From Amaranthus tricolor (taxonomy: Eukaryota; Streptophyta; Magnoliopsida; Caryophyllales; Amaranthaceae), in the NCBI RefSeq assembly GCF_026212465.1, contig NC_080059.1, positions 10,653,311-10,717,310 of the forward strand: a DNA stretch of 64,000 bases. Reading direction: 5' to 3'. Of the stretch, positions 11,330 to 30,090 are shown in pieces. The stretch's first letter is position 1. Every line of letters starts with the position of its first letter. The position numbers were made by a program, and so were the translations under genes. A model generated the notes under the pieces. It ran no database searches and was not told the DNA's origin. It was given only the letters and a program-made list of their open reading frames with translations.

Positions 11330-11708
11330 TATATGATTGACCTTTGTGTAGATATAAGCTTTATTGCAATGTGTTCATATTTTGCTAGATTATGATGTTT
11401 TGATATGTTTTGCTAAATCATGAAACTTCAATTAGTATGTGCTTCAACTTGAAGATTTGGGTTAGTAGGGAAGGTTGTAAAAGTTCAAAATTTTCTTGAA
11501 TGTGAGACTTGTAAAGTGTTTTTGGAATTTCTTGTTTTTTATTACATTGACCCTTTCTAATTGTTTTAATATTTCACTTCATATAACTTTATTACATATA
11601 ATACTTGAACCAGTGAAAGTAAAAAAAATTTCTTTAAATTGAATAATTTAGAAAAAAATAGCATTTCACTATTAGCATCTACGCCCACCAACTAGTTTAT
11701 ATCATTAT

Positions 11709-12080
11709 AACAGATCTAATTTTTGTGACATTGGATTTTGCGATATTAAAAAAATATTACTGATTTATATTTTTAATGTAATAATTGTTGGTTTTTGTAT
11801 TAAATTCTACTATAAAGTGACTTAGTGACATTGTATTTGGTGTTTAATGGCATATGTAATTATTATTATAGTCTATAGTAACATTTCTATAGTGATATTT
11901 ATGAGAAATGTCACTAGATCCTATGTCGCGAAAAGTTTTAGTATGATTTTTTATTATACTACTAAAGGCTCTACTAAATATCACTGAATCCACTATATAT
12001 ACTATTAGAAATTTAAAGTAGTGACATTTAAATTAAATGTCGCTAAATATATCCCACTAAAAGCAAATTATGTTCTAATG
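11709..12080 (-). mobile_element. Third copy of the CACTACAACA MITE family
   Basis: Opposite in orientation to the copy at 3351-3715, with matching internal words (GTCACTAGATCCTATGTCGC, ACTATATATACTATTAG, AAATGTCGCTAAATATATCC). It ends GCAAATTATGTTCTAATG, a two-base variant of the inverse of CACTACAACATAATTTGC. Termini are mutated, so the copy is old. Confidence 0.65.
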
Positions 12081-12124
12081 AAACATAAAGAACACAAACA
12101 AGGGTAGTATATATTGGGTATTAT

Positions 12125-12959
12125 TAAAAATCGCCACCTTTTTCATTGTGTCGCCACCCTTTATATAATAAATATTTAAGTTTGCCCTTAATGACTTTTC
12201 ATAACTTTATCTCTCTAACATCTTTCTAAAAACAATCACCGAACTAAAATTGAATATCGAAACACTATGGCATATGCAAACGATCACCAAAATAATTCGG
12301 TAAGCATCGATAAAAATCATTAGTTTCAAAAAAAAATTGCCTGTGTTGAAATTTTATACATGTTCACTCTTTTGGCCATAACTCTTGATACGAAAATCAC
12401 TGAATGTACTAAAAATCATTGCAAACTTTAAAAAGTCGTCATTTCTCGCTTGCTTTTCGGAATTGGGCATAAAATATATTTTTGAAAAGCTCTTGAGTAT
12501 AGTTTCTAATGACGCAAACCTTACATTAATGCGATTTTTCTATAAAAATTTATGGCCAAAAGATTAAACATGTATCAAATTTCGCCACAAGCAAACTTTA
12601 AATAATCATCATTTTTCGCTTAGTTATCAAAATTGGGTATATAATATATCATTAAAAAGATATTGAAGTCTAGATTCTAATGCCGCAAACATTGCATTAA
12701 TGTGACTTTTCTATCAAAAGATATGGCTAAAAGAGTGAACATATATTAAATTTCAGCATAAAACGTGTGACTAGGTATATTTTCCGATTCTAAAAAAATT
12801 ATTTTTTAAAATTAATAATTTTTTATTTTAATTTAATTATTATTAATAATTTTAGTTTGATAAGAATAATGATTGATTTTATAATTAAAAATATATTTAA
12901 AGGCATTTTAGAAATTTAAAAAAAAGGTGGCAACACAATGAAAAAGGTGACGACTTTTC
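12125..12959. mobile_element. TIR element with internal tandem duplication
   Basis: About 830 bp with terminal inverted repeats of roughly 32 bp. The left reads AAAATCGCCACCTTTTTC then ATTGTGTCGCCACC. The right inverse reads AAAAGTCGTCACCTTTTTC then ATTGTGTTGCCACC. Inside, a block of about 170 bp is tandemly duplicated (12420-12587 and 12591-12760, both starting GCAAACTTTAAA). No coding capacity. The long GC-bearing TIRs suggest a Mutator-type non-autonomous element, but no 9-bp target duplication could be confirmed. Confidence 0.65.
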
Positions 12960-13016
12960 AAGATTGGTATATTTTATGGACTAATTCTATCTACTTTACT
13001 TAAATAAGCTAACTTT

Positions 13017-13320
13017 TTAGAGAGTGTTTGGTAAATGGCTTTTAGTTTGGCTTTTTAGTTAGTTTTTGACTTTTGGCTTTTTTTTATTTGTTACAAAGCC
13101 AAAAATTAAACTTGTTTGGTAAAATTCATTTGGCTATTAAGCCAAAATGAAAAAACTAACTTGGTTGATTTTTTTCATTGAATTGTGGTTTATTGACTCA
13201 TTTTTTAGTTTAATAAACAACCAACAAACAATACATAATTTTTATCAAATATCTTCTTAAATAGTTGGTTTATCCAAATAATTTTAAAAGTCAACACTTT
13301 TAATTGATCAAACAAGCCAG
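13017..13320. mobile_element. MITE of the GTGTTTGGT family
   Basis: Starts AGAGTGTTTGGTAAATGGC with TTGGCTTTTTAGTTAG text and ends with 'gatcaaacaagccagc'. Same family as 8385-8665 and 24775-25035. About 300 bp, non-coding. Confidence 0.5.
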
Positions 13321-15194
13321 CTAATAAAGACACAAACATGTGTCACTTGCCAAGATGATAATGCTTCCATGCATTTCTTAGCAGCTAAGTTATTGATTTT
13401 CCATTTTACATGTGGTTTTTAATGTTCTACCAACTCTACATACTTTAAAATGGTAATCAGTTAAAGGGCTAACACGTGGTCAAATAAACTTTTTTGATCG
13501 AAGAAAGGTATTACCAAACAAAGGCAAGAAATTTAAAATGGGTTTCTATCTATCCTATTGAATTTGCATTATAAAATCAAATATTTAAAAATAGAGGCAG
13601 AGCCACATACTGAAAGAAAAATAAAATATAAGACTATTGCATTATACACACTTAACATAAATATAATTATAAAATGTACTTAAAATTAAAAGTAGTACTT
13701 CTATAATGTTATACCAGTGTTAGACCCAAGATTTGAAATAAGAATTGTGAAACTTAATTGAACATGTATTATAGAAATTCATAAAAAGTCAATTATAACC
13801 TTTCAAACGTAGTACCCAATTATACAACACAACAAATCTTAAAGTTATAATTAATAGATCAAAAAATATAAAACAAATTCAATTAACACTTTTATCCCTA
13901 TGTATCAATTATACAAAAAATAGAACAATTTCATTGATTAATAATCTACATTTGTTATCAATTTTTTGATTAAAATCAAATAGAAATTAAATCCAATTGT
14001 GATTGTGGGAGAACTGCAAGTTAATTTCAATAATTTATCCTATTGTGGGAAAATTGTAACTTCGATCTTATGTTTAAAAGTCTTCTTTACGGGTCAATAC
14101 TCTATTTCATACAACAAAGCAGATATGATTGCAACTCGGTAAAATTCACCTTTTAACCTACTTGGAAACTTCCTATCACATAGCACCTCGATGGTTGTTC
14201 TCCACTTGAGCCAGCCCACTTGTATTCGATAACTAACATCTCCTTCGATCTCCCCATTACTTTAAATAATCGATCCCAAATATCTAAAATTGGTCGGTCT
14301 CTTTGATATAGTGACAAATATCATTAATCAATTTGATGATTGTAAATTAATGTTATTAGGCTATATATGAATTTTTTTGTATCAAATAACAAATAGTTTG
14401 TGAGCAAAAATAAATTTATTTTTTTGTAAAAATACTATATTATTTTAGGCACAAATTATTTATATATCTTGATTGAATAACTTTTTGACTACAGAGTAGG
14501 TTGAGTGAATCGGAAGGTTAGGCGAGAGCCAGCGAAAAACAAACCTAAAATTTTACTTAAAAAAAAAATAATATATACTCCAACTGAGACAAAATTTAAT
14601 TACATACTCTATTTAGTTACGGTTATTGAACATGATGTACATATATTACTAATTGCAAAACATTCATTTGCAAAACTTTAATTTTTGAATCTGCCAATGT
14701 TTGAAAGTTTTATAAATCATATAATAATACGACTTGAAATTAACGAATAAAGTAGAAAATGTAGGTCTATATGACTATATGCATGCTAGCTTGAAGGCAT
14801 TAACATTACAGAAATATCAGGTGTCTTTTTTCCAAACTATTGAAGTAAAGCAGAGAAAAAAGAAAAAGAAACTAAAGAAAGATAATGCAGAAGGGATCGT
14901 TATTCCTTTCTGACTTTCTCCTCTTTCGGTTTGGCTTTTCCTATATTATACTACATTGTTGACTTGATTTACCACTTTTTTTTAAATTATTATATCCAAC
15001 TTTATTTCGTTAAATAATGTTATTTATATTTTTTATTTTAAAATATATTTTTATAATTAAAAAACTTGTTTCTTCTAAAAGATGGTCATATTTTAGTTAT
15101 ACTCTTTTTACAAAGAAATAAGTTTTGATTAAACAATAAAATAAATAATAGTTATGTGTTAGTTGATACATTTTTACAAATAAACATACTTGTT
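13321..15194. other. AT-rich intergenic DNA
   Basis: Nothing beyond short random ORFs. A slightly more complex block at 14140-14290 shows no recognisable protein in any frame. No tRNA or other RNA gene recognised. Confidence 0.5.
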
Positions 15195-16290
15195 CTTTTG
15201 TTCAAAGTGTATGAATATTGTGATCCTTGTTTCATTCATTAATTAAGGAGGTTATATATACAACACAAACCCTAGAGCTTGTTAATTACATAATTACCCT
15301 TAATGAATAATTCAAATAATAATACAAATACATATTTATTAATACATCCACCCCCCAATCGACGTGGGGGAGCATGGATGCTAAGATTGTAGCAAAACTC
15401 ATGGAACAGAACACGAGGAAGGTCCTTGGTAAGTATATCGATAATAATAAACCGCGACCGGATATAAATAATATGGACCTTTCACAAAGAAAATGAATAT
15501 CTAACTCATCAATATATTTAGTGCGCTGATGTTCAATCGAATTTCCAGACAGATAGATTGCACTAACATTATCACAATAAACTAAGGTAGCCTTAGGAAG
15601 GGGGCAATGAATATCGAACTCAATATATTTAGTGCGTTGATGTTGAACCAAGATTGCACTAATAGGATTCAGAAACTACATAGGCTACAGCACCATATTT
15701 GCCTTTAGTGCTAGAAGGGGACAAGGTAGATTGACGCTTTGCAGACCATGAAATAAAATTATCTCCGAAAAACATACAATAACCAGAAATGGAGCATCGA
15801 GTATCACGACACACGACCTAGTCAATATCAGTATCAAATACCAAGGAGGTAGAGGCAGAAGATGAGAGATGAAGACCCAAATGCAAAGTACTTTGTACAT
15901 ATCGAAGAATGTGTTTTAGAGCATTTATGTAAGCTTCACGTGGAGCATGTATATGGAGACATATTTGTTGCACAACATAGGAGGTATCAGGTCTGGTAAA
16001 AGTAAGATACTAAAGGGAACCAACAAGACAGCGATATAAGGTAGGGTCGGCCAAAAGAGGACTATCAGAGGCACTCAGTTTGCTGAAGTATCAACATGAT
16101 CGAGTAAGAGTAGATTTACATGAAATTATACCAACACGAGCATTAAAATCAGCAGCATACTTATGGTGAGATAAAAACAAACCACCCGGCCGAGAGCGAA
16201 CAACAATACCCAAGAGATAATGTAGCATCTCTAAATCGTTCATTGCATATTCAGATGCCAAGAAAAAAGGATAAATGATACTCAATTTTG
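15195..16290 (-). pseudogene. Ty1/Copia polyprotein fragment (RT end and RNase H) with 3' LTR remnant
   Basis: Read right to left, this is the C-terminal end of a Copia Pol. The reverse transcriptase end (about 16280-16090) shows AMNDLEMLHYLLGI and GGLFLSHHKYA. Next come RPDTSYVVQQ and REAYINALKHILRYVQSTLH, then RNase H text (SGYCMFFGDNFISWSAKRQS, CDNVSAIYLSGNSIEHQRTK). Frameshifts, stops and a local duplication around EHQRTKYI (15500-15640) make it non-functional. After the coding end comes a G-rich polypurine-like tract (GGGGGGTGGA, near 15350) and probably a short 3' LTR starting TGTATTAATA. Everything upstream of the RT end is missing. Confidence 0.8.
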
Positions 16291-16379
16291 TTGTAAAGTA
16301 GAAGAAATATAAAGATGAAATGAAAAGGTAATTTAAATATTTTCTCAGGATTTTAATAGTTATTATAGTTCCTATAGCA

Positions 16380-19300
16380 ACTACTTCCTCCCTTCCTTGT
16401 AGAAGTTTTCACTTTCCATTTTCCTATAACAATTAGTTGTGATCCTTATATTTTTCCTTCTAACTTTCTTTTTAATATTTTTTAAAATTTATGGTCCCTA
16501 CTTTTCCCCATCAAATTTATTATTCTTTAAAGTAATATCTCCACTATTTAAAATTTTTTATTTTTATTAAAATCTGTGAACATTCCTTATGGAACTTTAT
16601 TAAAGAACAGAAAAAGTACTATTTATCAATTGATCTTATTTGACATAAATTTTAAATGAATAATGTAAAACATAGTCAAGTGGGATTTGTTTGATCCGTT
16701 TTAATGCATATTTTCATAATATTAACTTTTTAGAAATTTTTTATCATATAAAATTAAAGATATATAAAAGATTAAAATTATACTGAAAAATAAAAATATA
16801 GCTACTATTAAAAATCAAATGAAGTATGTAAATAATAATTAAAGAAAAAATTTATTTAGATAAAAATAAAATATAGGGAATTTTGTAGTAGGACCAAAAT
16901 GGAAGGTCTCTAGAAATTTGGGGCGAAAGAATTGGACCGGTTGAATGTTTAAAACGAAATGACTTTTGAAGAAAGCATAAGTGTGCTGCGTATGTGGTCG
17001 GTGGTACGTCTAAATCAAACGTCTTTTTGTAATAGTGCTCCATCATGTGGAAGTGGATCCATCCCTACTCCCTTCCTTCTCTTTATTATTGCCTTTTATT
17101 TACAGGCGTCATTTGCATATGTAGCCTCGTTTCCATTATTTAAAAAATAGGGGTGTATACAGTCTAATTTTATCTGGTTTGAGACTAAAATCAGATCAAA
17201 TCAGAAATTTTAATTCAGATTAATTAACATCAGACTGTAATGGTCTGACCTGATTTACTGAAATAAAATCACGTTCTCAATCTATCATTGAGATTTGCGA
17301 CACTTTTGATGTTATATTACCTCAGATTGAAATTGTGGCGAGGGATGATAATTGAGGAGAAGACATTTAGTGGCAAATACATTATGGTATTATGATTTTC
17401 TCTCATATACTTCTTTCATTTCATTATAATTGCTATATTTGACTTTTTAAATTCAATATATTATTATGTTCGTTTATATGTTGAATTATACACATCTAAA
17501 AATTATAAAAAATTAATATAATGAAAGTATGCGATTAAACGTTTCAAACAAGATCTCACTTAACAATATTTTTACTTACACATTAGCCGCAATATATAAA
17601 ATAAGCTTCAACAATGAATAGTGCCCATAACCGAAATGTAGCAAGTATTTCAAAACGGAGGAAATATGTCACACTAAATTTACTTTATGGAAAATCGGAA
17701 GATAAACTAAGTAAAAGGTAAACAAAAGCGATGTTATATGAAAAAGTGAGATGAATGTGTAGAGTATATTTTCATCGGTAAAATTTCCACCCATATTTTA
17801 ATGAGTGACTTTAAAAATTGTCGATTGTTTTAAGATTATTCTCTTATTTTTTAAAAAATATTTATTATTTGAATTTATTATTAATAGTGATATTTCTTAT
17901 TATAACAATGTCTTTGTAACAAATCCAAAAACTGCAGAAAATAAATTTTAGGATTGTATTGAAAATTTTTGTTTTTAAAATATACTAATCCCCTACTTTC
18001 CAAAAGAAGTAAATTTCCCATCCCAACCCAAATCGCTGACTAAACAAGCACGTCAAAAAAAATAAATGAACGATAATAACGTAGCTTCCAACATTAAAAG
18101 CTATATACTTAATCTTCTCTTTATAAAAAACTTATTTTTTTTATAAATTCAGGGTGCGTACTTCTCCTTCTCATCTTCTTGAAAGAGGTAGAAATATGAT
18201 TTGTTTGTTATCCTTTTTGTCTCAGACTTTGACTTATATAGGATATTGATTTGATGATTTTGACTCTGACTTTCTAACACGATAAGCTTATTTGGTCAAA
18301 TAAAACAGAAAAAACAACTAATTCTTATCGCTTGATTCTTGTTATCAATGATGCTAACGAGTTTATAATGTAAATTTCCATAAAATATTATAATTTTATT
18401 TTTATGGTAATTAATGAACTTTTGATCATAAAAATATGTTTTTTCACAATCTTAATTTATTACCAATAAATAATACATTTTAAAATAGCAATGCATTGAA
18501 ATGAATTTTATAAAAAAAAATAATTGAAAGAGCACAACTATCACAGTTAAACATATCAAGAAATTTTCATACAAAAACTACAATTTTTTTTTTCATTATA
18601 ATTCTCACCATTTAATTTCTATTATCAAATAGGCCATTAAAAGATAATTTAATTTTTTTATCTCCATTCTAAAATACTTGCAACATTATGTTATTTGACA
18701 CTATTCATCGTTCAAGTTTATTTTATATATTGCGACTAATGTGTGAGAAAAAGTAATGTCAAGTAAGATCTTATTTGATAATTTCATAATATTAACTTTT
18801 ATAATATGTATAATTCAATATAATTCCTCCGTTCTGAAATAATTGCTATATTTTTGTTATGGGCACTATTCATCGTTCTAGCTTATTTAATTTGTATATT
18901 GCGCTAATGTATAAGCAAAAATATAGTCAAGTGGGATCTTGTTCAAATCATCTAATCGCATACTTTCATAAAATTAACTTTTTATAATTTTTAAATATGT
19001 ATAGTTAAATATATAAATAAACAAAATAACACATTGGATTTCGTAAAAAATCAAATGTACCAAGTATAATAAAGCGAAGGAAGTATCAAGAATCAAAATA
19101 ACATTAAATTACGTAATGTAGCAAGCATAATGGAAACAAAAAAGTAATTCCTCCGTTCCGCAATACTTGTTAAATTTGACTATTTATGCAATTCACTATA
19201 TTAATTTGTTCATTTATATATTAAAATACACACATATAAAAATTATAAAAACTTATTATTATGAAAGCATGCAGTTAGATGATTCAAACGAGATCTTGAT

Positions 19301-19385
19301 ATATTTTCTCATACCCATTAACCACAATATATCAAATAAGCTTAAACTATAAATAATGTGAAAAACCATTATGTAGCGAGTATTT
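16380..19385. repeat. Cluster of Stowaway-type MITEs upstream of the bZIP gene
   Basis: Several copies in succession: about 16380-16620, 16613-16830, 17410-17665 (right end AACGGAGGAAATA), 18660-18800 (partial), 18826-19085 (CCTCCGTTCTGAAAT to GCGAAGGAAGTA) and 19145-19385 (CCTCCGTTCCGCAATACTTG). Shared inner text includes GACTATTCATCG-like words, ATTAACTTTT and 'caaacgagatctt'. A decayed copy of the 9.6-kb MITE family lies at 18370-18640. Such MITEs typically accumulate close to genes, which fits this position. Confidence 0.6.
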
Positions 19386-19455
19386 TAAACTTAATTAAGG
19401 CTGCTAAGTGGCATGATCATGTGAACCCCACAACATGATCTCCTTTTCCAAACTT

Positions 19456-19460
19456 ACGTG
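19456..19460 (+). promoter_or_regulatory. ACGT-core element upstream of the bZIP gene
   Basis: CTTACGTGTTA, an ACGT core of the kind plant bZIP factors bind, about 200 bp upstream of the start codon. A five-base core is common by chance, so its role is a guess. Confidence 0.25.
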
Positions 19461-19547
19461 TTAACTTTGTTTTTACATACTTTAATTAATTTTTACTTTT
19501 TTTAATTTTTCTTTTTCTTGTCCACCCCCAAGTTCCATACTCTACCC

Positions 19548-19553
19548 TATAAG
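19548..19553 (+). promoter_or_regulatory. Probable TATA box of the bZIP gene
   Basis: TATAAG lies 110 bp upstream of the ATG and is followed by a strongly pyrimidine-rich leader (19555-19655, CTCTTTCCCC/CTCTCTCACC text), typical of a plant 5' UTR. Confidence 0.5.
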
Positions 19554-19657
19554 AATACATTCACCACCTTACCTCTTTCCCCTTTTCCCTCTCTCACCTC
19601 TCAACCCCCTTCATTTACTTTCCCTTCTTTTCCTTCCGTCTCCCTTAAGTTTCCTCC

Positions 19658-27770
<8,113 letters not shown>

Positions 27771-28979
27771 GATTATCGATTTCGAGTGAATTGTTATGTC
27801 AACCAAGTACTTGAAGGAATTTTGTGTTCTAGGAAGGCCATAAATTTAGAGGGGTTGAATAATCTATGTAGGCTTGTAAGTTACTTCAAGTAGTTGTTAT
27901 TATGATTTCAAAGAAATAGTGCTTTCTCTGTTTCAATTATTTGTTACACTTTGATTAAAACTATAAGAGCTTTTCGGTCAAAGTGGAACATACAAATTGT
28001 AACAGGGAAAATTGTCGTTATTATAGTTGTTGTTGTGTGATGCATATTCTAAATGGAGTATTGTTATTAATAGTAAATCTAGGAGTATTTAGAAGTGGAT
28101 GCTTAATTTGGTAATTGGTAATTTTAATTTCCATCGTAAGGTTTGATTTGTGTACCATGGATTTTGAGAATTTGATAAATATAATTATCGTACATTTGTA
28201 CTTGTACTAGTATAAGAAATAAGGACATGTTCTAATAATAAAGCAGGATTAATTATTTCAAAAGGGGCCAAAATTCCCCATTAATTTTTATTTGTAATCT
28301 TAGTTCAATGAAATTTCTTAAGGGTATACATAATGTAACTTCAAATCAACCTCTTGTAAATTGTAGACCTTTATCGGATACGTGACTAACTATTTCAGGT
28401 CGAGGCCATGGACAATATCTCTTCTTATTTAGCTGAAAAAATATTTGTGCTCTTGGAAGACTGAACAGTCTGCTCAAGTTCATAAGTTCTGCCCTTTGAA
28501 GATTGCTCATAGCTAATTGAAATTTTAAGAAAAATATTTCCTTCTATTTGAAAATGCACATTTTATCTAATTGTACATAATTAAAAGTTACTATATCTTT
28601 GAAGATTGCTCATAGCTTATTGAATTATTCAAACTTTAATATATCTAATTATACATAATTAAAAATTAATATCTTGTAAATTATACATGATTAAAAGTTA
28701 TAAAAAAGTTAAATTTAGTGAAATTTGAATTAAGGCAAATTAAAAATTCTCATTTTAACTTATGGATTAGAAATTCTGTACAAATCAAAATTAATGTATG
28801 ACTAAAACTAAATGTAGAGCATAGAGAAATACAGTATATAATATAACACAAATTGTTGTGACAAATGATCTCTTTGAAAAACACATTAGATATAAGGGCT
28901 AAATAGTCTAATTAATACAAATTAAAAAGAAAATAAGAATGTGAGTTTCTTGTTTTGAAGTTATCTCTTTGAGAGACGG
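27771..28979. other. 3' flank of the bZIP gene and intergenic DNA
   Basis: The first 200-300 bp (TTGTGTTCTAGG..., poly-T/U-rich) probably include the 3' UTR; no unambiguous polyadenylation signal. The rest is AT-rich, with a small direct repeat of 'tttgaagattgctcatagct' at 28494 and 28600. Confidence 0.45.
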
Positions 28980-30090
28980 TCTCTCACAAGAGTTGAACCA
29001 ATTTGGAATGGTTCAAAGATAACTCGTATAAGAAACAAGGTTGCAGAACAAAGCAAAGGAACTGGCAAAACATCAGCACAACAAAGTCTGACAGAAACTG
29101 GCAAACAGCTAACCTTGCAGACCTTGTCCAAATTAACCAAGAAGGATTCAGAAGCCGTGGAAGGTGAAATTGGAATCTTGGTACATGGACCTTCGTACCT
29201 TGGCCCAAGAACATTACTGTACATCGCAGACAACCCACGAAAATCAGTGGTGAAGGTCACCCAGTCAACAGATAGTCCAAAACAGAACATAATAGAACTG
29301 TTGGCATCCACTGACCAACAGACCTAGCGAGGCCTGACCAGAGCGTATCTTAAGGCTTGCTGGATCACCAAGGGTAAAAACGGAATCTTTGCACTACAAT
29401 CTTTCCTCCAAGGCTCACAACCAACTTTATCAATTTCTGCAAAGACTCTAGAAAACAGATGGAAGATCGCCTGGTTAACGAATGCCTGTCAAATAATCAT
29501 ACTGCATAATTTAGCTTAGCTATTCTTTTTTTTAATGTGCACATGTTTTGCATGTGTCTATTAATGACCGTTATATTTAGTTTTTTTTTGAGCCATTAGA
29601 AACCTCATTGTATTTCCCCCATCCCTCAAGTCTATATATAGATGGCCTTAGCCTTGTGAAAACTCACTTTTGAGATTTCAGAAATAACAACACAATGGAT
29701 TTCATTCCTTTGTTCTTCCTTGAGTTTGTATGTACATTCAACGATCTTGAGTAGTGCAAGATCATCACCTTTTGCAACTAAAAGTACTCCTTGGTTGTAA
29801 TTAGAGAATTATTGGCCTTGGAGGATCAAAACTCCTAGTCTTTCGATTTAAAAATCACCCTTGTAGTATTATTTTGTTTGTTGTAAAGGCATTCACTGTT
29901 TTGATTGTGTTTGGGGTTTGTTGGCTATCAAATTGCGAAGGATTGAAGGCTAGTTTATCTCTTCACGTTGCATTGAAAATTTCCATCCCAAATTCAGTCC
30001 AAGAGTAGCTGTATAATATAATGGACATCTTGAAGGTTTTGTACTTTTCTGTTTGACTAGGCTCATTTGGGTATCAAAACAACCTCGTGC
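28980..30090 (+). mobile_element. LTR-like retrotransposon remnant
   Basis: The region is compositionally unlike its surroundings. It contains a core-promoter-like block (CTCAAGTCTATATATAGATGG at 29626-29646, then 'ccttgtgaaaactcac'). Near 30067 it has a site resembling a primer binding site (TTTGGGTATCAAAAC, compare TGGTATCAGAGC) just after a CA dinucleotide. A plausible LTR runs from TGTCAAATAATC at 29487 to GGCTCA at 30066. No second LTR, target duplication or coding match was found, so boundaries and class are tentative. Confidence 0.35.

Noticed and set aside
28961..29327. Overlapping ORFs of 70-116 codons on both strands
   Set aside because: They lie in the LTR-like remnant, resemble no protein I know, and overlap one another on opposite strands.
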